A program made the position numbers and the translations under genes. The notes under the pieces are model-generated. The model was given only the letters and a program-made list of their open reading frames with translations, ran no database searches and was not told the DNA's origin. Below are positions 46,127-59,036 of a stretch of 64,000 nt of DNA, in pieces. Source of the DNA: Gyromitra esculenta (Eukaryota; Ascomycota; Pezizomycetes; Pezizales; Discinaceae); NCBI GenBank assembly GCA_038503075.1, contig JBCAML010000012.1:434001-498000 (forward strand). The letters are read 5' to 3'. How positions within the stretch are numbered: the stretch's first letter is position 1; the number at the start of each line of letters is the position of its first letter.

Positions 46127-48399
46127 GGTGAGTAACTGATAGAGGCTGGGGTTTGCGGGGGTGAGTTGTTGTGGTGGTGGGAGGGTTGTATTGGATATGT
46201 TGGGGTTGAGATGTTGATCTGCACACAAAAGTTTGCTGGGTGCGACACGAGCCGAGAAAAAAGAACCACGATACATAGCAACGCGGTAGTCAACCCTACT
46301 AAGTTTAGCTGGAGATGGGTTTCAATCTGGGCCGGCTTTTGGCTGGCTGTATTGTACCCCCTCCTAAAAAAAATTGTCGAGTTTCTGAGTCTCCTCGAAT
46401 CCTGCAGCTGGTCGGTCGCGAATAAAAATGGATATTAATTGCTGCGTGAAGAGCCATTTGATTTAGTTAACATTCTCTCAGAAGACTGACACCCTTCAGT
46501 TGGCCAGAGCAGACGCACGCCAAGTCTCGTTCAAAGGAAATGCCTTGCGGCTGCCTAAATCTCGTTAAAAAAAAGGACAAACAAGTGACTACCTCTGAAT
46601 ATCAATGTTGAACGCATCTAGAGAAGCAGCCAAATGTCTTACCTCTGTTTATACATACCTTGCCATAGCGATTGATTGAAGAGCGACTAACCAGCGTAAT
46701 CCTAAAATAAACTGACTTTAGTATATCTAATCACCTACAGCAGGCACAGATCTTGAACTTTTAAGTACACCCACAGCCATATGCCCGTATATTATTCAGA
46801 TAACTTCTTTCAAGTATCTATTCCGGAATCGAGTATCTGCTCAACGACCAACCTGTGAAACGAGCTATGCTTCCCCAACTTAACGTCTCCGGTCTCTCTA
46901 TGGAAGTTACTAGGGTCGTAGCCATCTATATATATCAGAAAGCCTCGATGTTAACAGGAAGCAAGAACATTCCCAAGAGATAAACTAAGAACGCACCAAG
47001 GATTCTAGAATATTTTCTTAATTATAAGCGACCTAGAAGAGTCGACAATCGATCGATGGGGGTTTTTGAGTTGTAAATCCCTTGAAAGGGACGACATATA
47101 CTTGTAACCTCTCTACTAAACCCCTGTCCAAGATCTATTCATTTTACTAGAAGAACAGCCGAGCCCATGATCTCTCACCCGTTTCTTAATAGAAAAAATG
47201 ACCCTAGTACTAAAGTGTCAAAGCTCGCTCGCTATATCGAGAATATATTGTGGTTTCGATAGTCGGCAATTGTGAGCACATTACCGCAGTTTCTACAGAA
47301 AAGAGGCACCGAATTGGGTCAGAAACCCGGTCAGGCCGATTTATAAGAGCAGGGAGGGTATATTTTGATAAGTATTAAAATCTTCTCAGCTTATCAGACT
47401 TGACACTGACGATCGAGCTCACAAGGTGCGATGAGAGACCAAATGACAGCAGATACTTTTGCTAGGTAAAAACGCATGTATACACATTTGATGCCTGGTA
47501 TCTCCATATTACTGCTCGCTGGAGCCTAAGGAATTATATTTAGCTTCTATTGTATGCCATTAACTTTACAAGCCGCCAGGATAATGCTATTTTTTATACC
47601 ACCTCTAGTTTGATTCTGCAGCTGTGTGGAATGGACCGTTTTTATACGAATTTACTTGAATTAGCTCACCAGATTCGGGCAAGTCAATCTCTCGACAAAT
47701 ACCCATTCGAAGAAACTATGTACTTACGTATAATATACCTTGTTCGCAGTTTATATCGCCATAACTGTTACATGTCTCCAATGCACAACCACGACCAAAC
47801 ATACACCTCATGTAATTGTGCTGACATGGAGTTATATTTCTATGAAACGACCCCACTACGGCTCATAAGAATACTATATTTCCTCAAATTCTCCTCCTAT
47901 AAAGGCCGAAAGGCCGCGACTCTTGTAGGCTTAACATATATAGCATGCACCAAGAATACTTGTATCATGTGTGATCTCAATTATAGTGACAGCCAGGAAG
48001 ATAATCACTTAAGATCGTTTTTAATAACAAGCGAGGTCAGAGGGCGGAAACGTTACAAGTACATGTAGTTAGACTACGAGTTTTAGAGAGGCCGGTTCTA
48101 CGTTTTCGAGTTGAGCCTAGAAGAAGTGGGTGCCACGATCATTGGTGTATTGATCGGTTCTTATCTCACGTGATGGATCAGATCACAGGACCATTATCGA
48201 AGCTTCGTGTGATGCGAATAATCCTTGCTCGTATGAGACATGCAACGCAACGGGAACCAATACATGTAGTTATCCCGTAGGATCTTCTTCTACAAAGTAT
48301 ATTAGATTGAAAAACAAAAAAGAATCAATATACGCACATTTAATGGAACAATTTATGTTCGCAGTATGCAGGCCCTCTGATTTGTATGCACAAACGCCC
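46127..48399. other. 2.3-kb AT-rich spacer, no supported gene
   Basis: A 172-codon frame at 47550-48068 lacks an ATG at its start and any known motif; I regard it as chance. No splice-supported gene found. Confidence 0.45.
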
Positions 48400-49325
48400 T
48401 GGAGGGCGATGGCGGTGCTGTTTTGGATGAAGTCATGTACTGCGGGTGCCGGGGTAAGTCTGTCACTAGGTGGCAGTGCAGCCCTTCTCTTGAGGGACTT
48501 AAGCTTGCCTGAATCTCTAGATTTTACCAAATAACGTAGAATGATACCTAGTGCATAGCATCCTTCACTTATTAAAAGCCTTATCAGGGCTCGCTGAGAG
48601 TTGTGGACTGAGAGGAAAGGTTGTTTTCTCTTATTCGCACCGCCACCTGGTGACAGACTTATCCCGACACCCGTAGTACTACGGGTGTGAGAGTAAGTCT
48701 GGCGACAGGTGGCGGTGCAGCTGTTTTCTCAAGGGCTTAAGCTTGTTTGAATTTCACACTTTTGCCAACTAACTTTTTTCGGTGTTTAATAATAGCATTC
48801 GTGACTCATTAGACATTTTTACCAGGCCTCTCGAGGAGTTGCAGAGAGGGGAGAAAGTGAGCATCTCTTTTACTCACCGCCACTTGTCTGACTACAGGTG
48901 GCGGTGCAGTTCTTCTCTTGATGGACTTAAGCCCGTTTGAATTCCAACTAACTCAGGTTGATGTTCAATAAATTGCATTATTTATCTATTAGGCATTTTT
49001 ATCAGGCCTCTCGGGGTGTCGTGGATGGGGGGGGGAAAAAGCGATATCTTTTACTTGCACCGTCACCTGTCGTCGGACTTTCCCTTACACCCAAGTACTG
49101 GGTAAGTCTGTCACCAGGTGGCGGTGGTGCAGCGCTTATCTTTAGGAGCTCAAGCTTGCCTCAATCTCCTATTCCTACCAATTAGCTTAAGTCAATAATT
49201 AGTCCACAGCATCCTCAAGTCATTAGAAATTTTTACCAGGTCTCTCGGGGAGTTGTGGGCTGGGAGGAAAGGCTGTCTTCTCTTACCCGTATCGCCACCT
49301 AGTGACAGATTTACCCCAGCACCCG
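48400..49325. repeat. Array of four to five diverged repeats, each with a hairpin
   Basis: Units of about 190-240 bp repeat the elements CACCGCCACCTGGTGACAG / TAAGTCTG..CAGGTGGCGGTG, then TTCTCTTGAGGGACTTAAGC, a CATTAGACATTTTTACCAGG-like block, CTCTCGGGGAGTTGTGG and a poly-purine/TTTACTC block. AGGTGGCGGTGCAG-like motifs end near 48480, 48720, 48909 and 49132. The best hairpin is 48638-48717 (two arms of about 26 bp plus an inner ACACCCGTAGTACTACGGGTGT palindrome). Confidence 0.75.
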
Positions 49326-49343
49326 TAGCACCCTACTTGTCTA

Positions 49344-49455
49344 CCAGGAGAAGACCCCGGAAATAGGGTGTGTGTGGCTTTAATGCCAATAGCATCGGGC
49401 ACAGTTCCGCAGCATACAAAGCCACACGCCCCATGTTTCCGGGTTCTTCTCCTGG
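49344..49455. mobile_element. TA-flanked foldback element (MITE-like), 112 bp
   Basis: Inverted arms start CCAGGAGAAGACCCCGGAAA and extend about 38 bp with few mismatches, with TA on both sides (49342-49343 and 49456-49457). It sits at the right edge of the hairpin-repeat array. Confidence 0.78.
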
Positions 49456-50279
49456 TAGGTAAGGACAACACCGGGGAGGGGGGTGAAATTGGTACGATAT
49501 TCGTACATCATTCTCATGAATGCGGGAGTAAATCAGTAGTGCTGCAGAGTTCTCAAAGGTGATATAGTAGTCATCCTGACTTACTCCTACACTTTCTAAC
49601 AATACGGTACCAAAAACACCCCACTTTCCGGTACTGTATATTGGTACTGTAGCGCGAGTGCTCTGATGTGAACCACTTGTCTCAGCATCACCAAGCGGGG
49701 TATTTTTAGACGAGATCGCTTACGGTGGGAGATGGGGTGTTAGATCTGCCCAGCGCTAATCCTAAATTGCTTGCAGAAATGCTCAGAGCCTACATGTAAT
49801 CACTAAGCCCACAGGTTTCCAGCCACTGCTGAATGATCAAATTTTTTCAAGACCACACCAGATCGAGGGGTCGTAGACCAGACGTGGCGATCGAGAGCGC
49901 TGTAGACTGAGTGCTAGTACCGATTACAGTCCTACTGTACGTACTACCTAGGGTCAGGGGTGAAGCGTAGAGTAAGTTGAAGGTGAAGAAGAAGGAGAAG
50001 AAGATGATGACGATGAAAATAGAAACGAAGGTAACTCGCCCTTGTATCCCTAACTGTATACCTACTATGTAATTCAGGTCACCGGATGTCACCTGCGAAT
50101 AATATCGATAACAAACACCGAAATCAATACTAAAATGACGCAATAGGCACATCCAGATCACATGTCTTGGCTCAGATAGGATCCTGCAGAAAATATTTTT
50201 CAGCCTCCACCCCACTCCAATTGAAAATTCAACATTTCGAAATCTCTGGCTGAATCGCAATCGCCGAACCCTCACCAAT
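49456..50279. other. Intergenic, promoter of MRI1
   Basis: No gene recognised. The 492-nt reverse frame 49847-50338 overlaps the MRI1 start and has no motif. Confidence 0.5.
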
Positions 50280-51475
50280 ATGTCGTTGCAAGCTATCAAA
50301 TACACCCGAGGAACTCTTGATATCCTTGACCAACTCAAGCTTCCCCATGAATCAATCTATGTCTCGATCAAAAACTCCGAGGATGGCTTCAACGCTATCA
50401 AACGGATGGTTGTTCGTGGCGCTCCTGCCATCGCTATCGTAGCTGCGCTTGCCTTGGCGGTAGAACTGACATCGCTGTCGATAACTGAGATATCAGTCAA
50501 AGATAGACAAAAATTTATATTCGAGAAGCTAGATTACCTCCTACAATCTCGACCGACGGCAGTCAATTTGGCTGATGCTGCAAAAAAATTGAAGAAGATA
50601 GTGGCGGATGAATCGGCGGATGTGGGGATGGTCACTGAGAGATACATTCAGGCTGCGGAGAAGATGTTGGTGGATGATGTGCAAGATAATATACATATTG
50701 GGAACTACGGTGCCGAGTGGATCTTGCAAAATACTGCCACTGGAGATATGAAAGTAGCAGTCTTGACACATTGCAATACAGGGTTCGTGCAACTCATTCC
50801 TATCAAACACACTCTTAACGTTTAATGAAACTCGCTGAATATAATCACGGTAGATCACTCGCTACCGCTGGTTATGGGACCGCGCTGGGGATAATCCGCA
50901 CCCTGCACTCAGGGTCGAACTTGGAACACGCTTACTGCACCGAGACACGTCCCTACAACCAAGGCTCTCGTTTGACAGCGTATGAACTTGTCCACGAGAA
51001 GATCCCTGCCACCTTAATCACAGACTCGATGGCGTCCGCTTTAATGCGTCTCAAGGGGGTTGCTGCTGTCATCGTTGGGGCAGATCGGGTGGCACGGAAT
51101 GGCGATACTGCCAACAAAATTGGGACCTATCAACTTGCGATCGTTGCAAAGTATCATGGTGTTAAATTTGTCGTTGCTGCACCAACCACCAGTATCGACA
51201 TGAACACAGCCTCCGGCGACGAAATCGAAATTGAACAAAGGCCTGGAAGAGAGATGTTGGTTGCTAGGGGTCCTAGGATGAAACAAGGAGGGGACGAGAT
51301 AGAGGTTGATCTGGAACATGTAGAGACGGTAGTCACAGCGGCTCGGGGGATCAGCGTCTACAACCCAAGTTTTGACGTAACTCCAAATGAGTTAATTGAT
51401 GCAATTGTGACCGAGAAAGGTGTGGCTGTAAAGGGGACAGACGGTAGTTTCAATTTGCCCATATTTTTCGGTTAG
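50280..51475 (+). CDS. MRI1: Methylthioribose-1-phosphate isomerase
   Basis: Two exons, 50280-50782 and 50854-51475, 374 residues. The enzyme converts 5-methylthioribose-1-phosphate to 5-methylthioribulose-1-phosphate in the methionine salvage pathway. It belongs to the eIF2B-alpha/beta/delta fold family. The N-terminus [20 protein letters not shown] and [10 protein letters not shown] are typical, and the catalytic cysteine sits in LTHCNTG. The intron falls within the glycine codon of that motif, and exon 2 starts [13 protein letters not shown]. The catalytic Asp is in [20 protein letters not shown], followed by [16 protein letters not shown] near the end separates it from true eIF2B subunits. 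Normal length for fungal Mri1. Confidence 0.95.
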
Positions 51476-51745
51476 TCGGAGATAAAAAAAAAAGTACTCG
51501 CATGGGGAAATATAATGAATTGTCGATTTGATTTGCGCTGAATTCCAAGATAATAAATTTGTGGTAGAGGTATATGTATCTGCCCGTGGATTGAAGGATA
51601 AAATGTTTAGAAGCTTATCTCGGGAGCGGATGCAGATATCATTGGCCCTGGCGTTTTCCCTATAGAGGTTACTTGCGTTTTATGTAGGCCCAATATAATT
51701 CAATCTAGTTTAGTGTTCTTCTGTACAAGCCCAATTGTTCAAAAA

Positions 51746-52166
51746 CTAAGGGCCTTCAGCCTTTCCGATGCCGTCCTTGCCACTCGCCAGTGCTTTAGGA
51801 GATCCTTCATTTTTTTTCTCTTTCCATCCTCCCTCTTCCTCCTTATCGTGTTCAGCGAGGAAATCGTCAAGTTTCTGTTCGAGCGAGTTCAGCTGAGCTT
51901 CTAAGGTGGCGGTGGTTTTTTCAGCTCTTGGGATCCAGTCAGTTAAAACGAGACGTCGTTTTAGTAAGGAGAAGTGGATATATAGAACGTAGCGATGGGG
52001 AATGGACGGTGTGGATTACTCGATCAAGTCCTTGTAGGCCTGCGGTATGATGATTAGGATTGTACAATGTTTAGTACTAGACTAACCAAAATTACCTCTA
52101 TGGTAAGGGGGTGGAGACGTAAGGCACCTTTGCAAAATCAGCATCCTCATCCTTTGGAGGTGGCAT
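51746..52166 (-). CDS. Small coiled-coil protein (hypothetical, three exons)
   Basis: Model: 52166-52119, 52039-52020, 51926-51746; 82 residues. MPPPKDEDADFAKVPY joins AYKDLIE and AEKTTATLEAQLNSLEQKLD, which forms a short coiled coil, then an acidic/basic tail ending GKAEGP. Supporting evidence: both introns have GT..AG, the second has a branch-like TTAACTGAC close to its acceptor, and phases close. Without splicing each piece is interrupted by stops. Not recognised as a known family. The first donor could also be eight bases upstream at AAG/gtgcct only if phase allowed, so exon 1's end is slightly uncertain. The 20-nt middle exon makes the gene easy to miss. Confidence 0.5.
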
Positions 52167-55100
52167 CAGGACGACTTGAAGTGGTTATTAGAGATGGTTA
52201 TTAGAGACGGCTAGGCTTGCGATAAGCCGAAGTGAAGATCGAAACGGTTGATCCGCTGGATGTGAATGTAGGTAGTTGCATAGGTTACTACCCTAATCTA
52301 TGATTATAGATACAAATAGATCTGATAAAGGACACTCCACCACAATAAGCCTAGAGACCGGCTAGCAAGATTATTATTCTGTGTACCGTGACAGGATGAA
52401 GTTGTAGAGTAGTTTGAAATAATGCGATGCCGCTTTCCGTCAACACGCAACCTAACCTCATGATTCCCAAACAGCGAAAGTCTCTCAACAAATTGATACC
52501 AAAAGGGCATACTAAGCCCTGCGGCCACCAGTCCCATCAACCAAAAAGCACCTGAGAAGAAGGAGAAGGAGAAGAAGCAGAAGAAGAAAAGAAAAAAAAA
52601 AGAAAAAGAAAAACAATGGGTCCTGACCCCCCCTCAGGTTACGTATTACGGTATGATCCATACCCAGTATCGTATGATGTCCAGTCTGCGTCCTCTATCT
52701 CCCCAAATGGCACAGAGGATGGCCCTTGCAGTAACTACTCGTGCATACATGCCGCTTCCAGAACCGAGTACACCGCATGGAAAATGGTACCCGGTACCCG
52801 AAAGAGCTGGACTGCCAGTAAACGTCAAGATTTCGAGCGGTATATCACGATGTTGCATCTCGCAGCACATCACCAGGAAAAGTGTGCGAATAGCCCTTGT
52901 CTGTCAACTCGGTAGTGTGCTGTATCATCAACAAACTTTCTTCGGACCCCTTCTATCAAACCTATGCTTCGGTCAGAGCCGCCTTCTCACTCACCTCCTC
53001 GCACGTTTGGCGCGTTTCAGGCCGCGAAAACTTCCCGATCTCGCTTGAGGGGTGCGATCGCAGTTGCCTTAGCCTTCAACTCACCAGAACTCCTCCCCTG
53101 CTAGTATACAGGACATGATTGGTAGACCGACGTCGTCGTCCCCGCTGTCCAATATTTAGTGACCCCAGTTGTGGTTATGCTCACCGGTTCCACATCATCG
53201 AACGCCCCTGTCGAAGATGAAATGCCCCCCCCCCGGTTCCAATTCTGCGGACCTGGCATCAATGTGCATCATAGGTCGGGTGTTCTTATGTGAAGACGGG
53301 TAAGCAATGTCCAGCCTCTTTTTTTGTTTTTCTGAACCCTCCTGTTTCGCTCATCTTTCATCACGGAAATAGAATAAGATACACTTAACGGGAAAGATGG
53401 TAGTTTATTTATCTTTTCCTTGTTGCCTTTTCTCGGTGCTCGATGAACACATCTGCATATTATTTTCAGAAATCGAGCAGTTGAACGGGTCCGGGCGCCC
53501 CGGCCACCCTTTTTGTAGGGTGTCTGTCCGTGATGAGTCGTGGTTTTTGCCTGGTACAAAACAAGCGCTCTTCTTTCGGGAGGTCTCTTGAAATAATAGC
53601 TAAGCCATACGCAGCTCCGCCGACGTCATTGTGCATGTGTCCGACAAAAACAGGGCAACAGGGCAACATCGCAGTTGTCAACGGCCCCCTTTGAGAGGTC
53701 CACCGCGTCTCCGATGTCCACCGCTGTGCCCAGGATACCACTGTATATTCCATTCTGCTCCCCTGGTCCCTCTCCAGCCGCGAGCCGGCGCGGCAGCCAA
53801 CTGGTATGTACCCAAGTACATGTGTATGTACGAGATATGTTACATAGCACCGGCAAGCACTGCTAAGTAGGTACCAGGCTGCTGCCAATTGCGATAGCTA
53901 ATTACTGGCAACAAAAGGGGGGGCGAAAGGCTGTTATTTATGTGTCTCGGTGGGCCCCGCACAGGATACTTGTTTTGGCTGGGTATTCTTGCTGGTGGGA
54001 CGCTGCTGAATCAAAGAAGGTGCCCAAGCTCCCAGAGTACATGGCTACGTGACAGTACATACGTACCGACTGAGAGCATCAACACCAAGCAAGGCTTTTC
54101 TGTCCTCCCATCGCCTTTATCCCCGCCTGCGACAACGTCATTACGCATCCCACATCCACGATCGTTCCCCTTGAATTCTCTCAGCGTTCTATCGCTGTGT
54201 GCTGTTGCTCCTGTTTCGCACCTGCCTACTGCAAATTTCAGTACAGCTCGCCCAGTATATTTCTTTCCGTTTACAGTCTACGGTGTTTTTGTAATTCATT
54301 CAACGCTCTGCTACACACGTTCCAGTAGCAGTACTTCATCCACACTATATCCAATCCCTCCCCCCTCCTCGCGTACCCACGCCTTCCTCGCGTGCCTATT
54401 ATTGTCAGTCATTCTCCTTTAAACCCTTAGTTGCCGCTGGCTGATCGACAGGATATTATGCCACATTAGTTCCACATTTTTGGCTCAAAACCAAACGGCA
54501 TCATTCCTTCCGAGTCTCCCAGCAATTTTCGTACCAGTCTTTGAGAACCCCCCTCCCCAAAGACTTGATTCTCCTAGGTCTTGGCACGATTTTTGTTATA
54601 GGTGATCACCCTCAGAAATTTCGATCCACGGAACCCCGTGAACAATGTGTTGATAATTGTGTGTGATGGGAACGGGTCTGGTTCTGATATCGTGTCACGC
54701 AATCACCTTCGTCCGAAAATCTCTTACTCTAATCATTCCAGATTTGTAAACCGGCAATCCGTTTTGATATATTTTTATGTCCTGATTTCGGAGCTTGAAG
54801 AGCTGTATCGTCTCTTTTATTTATTAGGAATTTCTTTGCTGTTTTTTTCCCCTTTCATCCTATCCGGCTAAGCAAGGCCGGGTTTCGTGACAAACCACTG
54901 GCCGCGCCCAGAGACATACTTATTCCGGTATCGTTTTGCTGGTACAATTGCTCTTCGAAGGTTGACTGCCGTGCATCTATTAACCGGGAGGCGTCACAAA
55001 TTTGGGCTGAGTGGCTCTTTGGTAGATCTGACTATACTCTCCCGTCTAAGCCGAATCCACGTCCTGGGTTTCTACGAAATTTTTCGTCAGATCAGAACGC

Positions 55101-55487
55101 CTTCGATCTTGCATTTCTGCGTATCTGATAGATATACGCTTTAGCCACCTTGGGGCTAAGCCCGCCTCCCTTTCCATCACTCTTATTGGAGAGGGAGAGC
55201 TGCGAATAACGCTTCAATTCGACAAAATATTAGTCTGAGACTTTTTGTTATGATCTGGACTTGCTCAAACACATCGACTGCGTTCCTGCAACACCGACAG
55301 CTCGAACGTTGGCGACCAAACTACACCTTTATCGGCCTACGTTCTTGAAACAAAGTTAACAAGTTGCTCGTGGAACAACGGAAAGTGGCAGCAGAAGTTG
55401 TTGGTGGATCAGACTCTTGCTGCGCCATCTGGGAAAATCCTCTTGTTCGGGGGCGGTTTATACCCGGGTGATAAGGTCTCCGTGTAT
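52167..55487. other. 3.3-kb spacer, no supported gene
   Basis: A purine-rich run lies at 52552-52616 (GAA/AAG). Overlapping open frames at 52616-53118 and 53466-53888 have no recognisable motif. The last 1.5 kb is pyrimidine-rich and may be a long promoter and leader of the SAM/HMG gene. Confidence 0.45.
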
Positions 55488-57431
55488 ATGACGGATCTGG
55501 GGGTGGTGTTGGCTCGACTGGGACTCTCGCAGTACCTGGAGTCGCTTGTTGAGGAGGGGTTTGAAAAATGGGAGGCTGTTATGGACATTACGGAGCAAGA
55601 CTTGTAAGACATTTTCTTCCGGGTTGATACACCAGGTTACTGATGGTAAGGTTTAGAGCCGTTCTAAGCTTTAAATTAGGCCATCGACGGGTAAGATAGG
55701 ATTCTTGGGATTCTGGACAGTTGACAGTTTTTCCTAATTTAATCTCAGCTTATACCCATACCCATATCTATCGATCAGGGTTAATAAGTTTAATCACTGA
55801 CCACAATTGATGCTAGGTTCTGCAACGAGAAATTGCAAGTGCGAGAGGTATACCCTCTAACCAAGCGTTAACGTCAATACCATATTATCCTGCAGAAGAT
55901 GTCGAACAAGATGAGATATTATCACCAAAGCCTTCTTCAAAACCGGACCCTGGAAAAGGGGGCTTGGCTCCGACAGGAAAGAGAAAATATCGACGCCATC
56001 CGAAGGTAAAGGCTAAACTTATAGCACACAAGCATAGTTATTGACTCTTAATTCAAATTATAGCCTGATGAGAGAGCACCAGAGAAACCGCCTTCCGCAT
56101 ATGTTATGTTTGCCAACCGTATGTTTAATTCTTGCTTGTTCAATCACTTTGATCACTGACACTCCTCACAAGGTGTACGTGACGATCTTAAAGGGCAAAA
56201 TCTTTCTTTTACCGACATCGCAAAACGAGTTGGCGAAAAATGGAAGGTTCTTGATCCGGAGCACAAAGAAGGATACGAACAAGAAGCTTCCATCGCTAAA
56301 GAAAAATACAATGCGGAGATGCAAGAGTATAAAAAGACTGAAAGTTACCGGGAGTACATTCAATATCTTTCAGAATTCAGATCAAAGATGAGCAAGGAAG
56401 GCAGAGAAGGAAGTGGTGAGAGCTGAGAAACCTGTCAATAAGTTTCACTGCGACTTACCTTTGTAGCAGAACAAGCTGAAGCGAACCGAAAGAGACCTAA
56501 GATTGAGGTTGGGGCTTCCTCTGGAACTGGAGAATTCATAACCGTTGGTAGTGGAGGGAGAAGTTCAGCGGGTGGAATAACTGCTACTGGACCTTATGTT
56601 CCGAGAGGCGGAGGCGCCGCTGGTTCGGGGACAGCAGCATCGTCTGAAAGTACTTATACTTCTCCATCTAGCCATGATTCGTCTACTTTTCATCCCTTGA
56701 ATGTTCAATCCGTCTCCCCTTCAACAACCAAACCTGCAGCACTTTCCCCACCACGTCGATCTAGATCACCATCGGACGTTGCCCGCTATCGAGATGCTGT
56801 TTTGCGAACGACTCAGCAACAACAGCAAGAAGCTCTTGTCGCACCAATAACCGACACAGAAGCGTCTTTCTTCCCTCGTATCCATCCGACTTCACATATC
56901 CAGCAACCATCTTCATTCGTGAGAAACCAGCATCCTATAGGAACTCGACCGTCGTCAAGGCCAGGGCCTCCAATACCAAACCCAGCGATGCGAAGGTCAA
57001 GTATGCGTTCGGACGACACGCTTCCACCAACCCCATCTTCAATGACTAGCAGCAGCGGGAGTTCCTCGGCCCCTTCTCTAACGCCTTCAATGCCAAGTTT
57101 TGATGATAGTGGTCGTTCTCACCGCTCGCTCCCTTCCCTTCCTCCGCCGACTCAAATCCCAACCTCTGGGCCTGGCTACTTTGACCAACGACCTCATCAC
57201 CCCCAGCATCCTCCGCCACGATCTCCTCGACCTTTTTCCCATCATCAAAATTTCCCACCTCCAACACCCATGGGACATCCATCACACTCAAATTATCATG
57301 GCTTCCAGTCAACTTCCCAACTTCCAACGATAAATCAGTCTTCCCATGAATCCTCGGACATGTCTGGAACCCCAGCCTCTGGGAGTATTCATCAATCACC
57401 GCCCAAGCCCAAGCCACCATCTGGAAGATGA
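55488..57431 (+). CDS. SAM-domain plus HMG-box DNA-binding protein
   Basis: Six exons: 55488-55603, 55657-55690, 55817-56005, 56064-56118, 56173-56415 and 56467-57431, 533 residues. Residues 1-62 form a SAM domain (LGLSQYLESLVEEGFEKWEAV, LSFKLGHRRVLQREIASARGI), a protein-interaction module. Residues about 113-190 form an HMG box (APEKPPSAYVMFANRVRDDL, FTDIAKRVGEKWKVLDPEHK, YEQEASIAKEKYN), which bends DNA. The remainder is Ser/Pro/His-rich and disordered. It probably acts in the nucleus as a transcription or chromatin regulator. The combination occurs in filamentous ascomycetes, but I cannot name the orthologue. The start at 55488 is the first ATG; upstream in-frame sequence lacks one. Confidence 0.87.
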
Positions 57432-58827
57432 TTTGTGGTATTCTGATTTTATTCTGCCTACTGGCGTATTTCCTTTTGCCTCAAAATTTTCTTATTTAAA
57501 CTCGTCAATAGCCTTGCGCATTATCCTGGAGGCGATACCGAAGCCACATGGTAGGAGCAGCCAGATCCTTCCGCTATCTTTGTATATTGCACTCATATGT
57601 TATCTATCGTTGTCTTGTACCTTTTATTTGTGCGTATCTTTTCTCCTTTCCCTATGATATTTTATTCTATTATTTATTTTTGCCTTTATTTGTGAATTCT
57701 GACTTTGATGAACTATTCTTGTGAAGATTTTGATTTATTTTTTTGAATTTCTCCGGCTATTTGCATACATGCTCTTCTGAGCTCATGTATTTTTTTTTCA
57801 GGGGGGATGTAGTTTTTGTATTATTTACGAACTGTTTATTTATTGTTCCCCCTTCGAGGCAAAACTTCTGCCAAAACCTTATTTGTGGCCAGAGGCAGTG
57901 ACCATAAGCTCCAGCGGGGAAGATTATGGCAAGTGGGATTGGGTAGCGAAGCAGTACGTGGTGCCAACCGATTCTCTTAATTCACTTGATATCACTGACA
58001 TAGAAATAATGAGGGGACATACAAATATCTACACAACTTGGTGTGCAGACCATGTAAGATGCCTGCACATTTCTTTTGGCACTCCCATATGCCTTTAGCT
58101 TGAATATGCTGGTTCGCAGTGAGTTCATCTTTCTCTAGAATCGGTGGGGTCTGTTGTGCTAGATTATACTACGACGGGGGGTTCTAGAGGTCCTCGATAA
58201 CAACAGGCTAGCTAGCAGTAGACAAAGATCATCAGTCTGAATGCTAACCAGCTCGTTGATGGTTCAGAGGCTTTTATTACAAGCCACTGTACCTTTGCAC
58301 ACTATTATTATTATTATTGAAACTTTGTTACATAGCATAGTGAATATTTCAGTCGTGGAATACGAAATACGACTGATTATGTTACGAATTTGTCCCTGTC
58401 GTTGTAGTGGTCGTCATTAACGTTGTTGGTGCATGGCAAGAGCCGCAAGACGTTGACTTAGGGTTTAGCCGGATGCTCGGCTGACGCCACATACGTAATG
58501 TTCCCTATCATTGGACCTTGCAATAATGCAAGTATCGAACGACTCTCGCTTTTATGCCTACTGAGGAAGGGGCTTGTTCTAGGTGCTAAAAGCACATCTA
58601 CGGTGCCCTTTTTTTTTGGTGGGTATGCCGAACTATTTCGCTGATCAGAACTAAAAATATCTAGAAAATCTGTAGGGAAATAGGAGAGCGGCTCGGGAAA
58701 CAATGCCTGATATCTCCAGATATCTTATGAATTTTGTAGAGATCGATTTGAAACTACTTGGTCTCATTGTGCCTTGAACGGGGACCCTCTTCCGCTTGGT
58801 CGTTGTTGTTTTGGAAATACCATATTA
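57432..58827. other. Intergenic, no gene seen
   Basis: T-rich 3' flank of the SAM/HMG gene. Small frames at 57883-58098 and 58458-58703 have no features. An ATT trinucleotide run is near 58305-58318. Confidence 0.5.
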
Positions 58828-59034
58828 CCGTAAAAACTCAGTCATAGCGAACTGGCCTGGACTGAGATAACATGATAGAACGAGTAGCGTAATTGATGCG
58901 ACTGCTTGAGGCTCAGTGCTGGCCAGTAAATAAACAGGTATGTTCAACCCAAACCCTATGTTCCAACCATCAAGGCTGGAGGTATTTCCTGTTGTCTTAG
59001 CCCAGGCCAGTTCGTTATGACTGAGTTTTTACGG
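58828..59034. mobile_element. TA-flanked MITE-like element, 207 bp
   Basis: Inverted repeats begin CCGTAAAAACTCAGTCATAG and extend about 34 bp (one mismatch: GCGAACTGGCCTGG versus AACGAACTGGCCTGG), flanked by TA on both sides (58826-58827, 59035-59036). A relative of one end is at 63623. Confidence 0.8.
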
Positions 59035-59036
59035 TA

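Noticed and set aside
47550..48068. 172-codon open frame on +
   Set aside because: Begins with TTG, random-looking composition (many Cys, Tyr, His), no motif and no splice context.
48400..49325. CRISPR array
   Set aside because: Repeats are long, diverged and irregularly spaced, in a eukaryotic genome.
52304..52700. Reverse-strand hydrophobic segment (FWLMGLVAAGLSMPFWYQF) after a strong polypyrimidine tract and CAG
   Set aside because: Looks like an exon, but no upstream or downstream exon gives a consistent protein; left unannotated.
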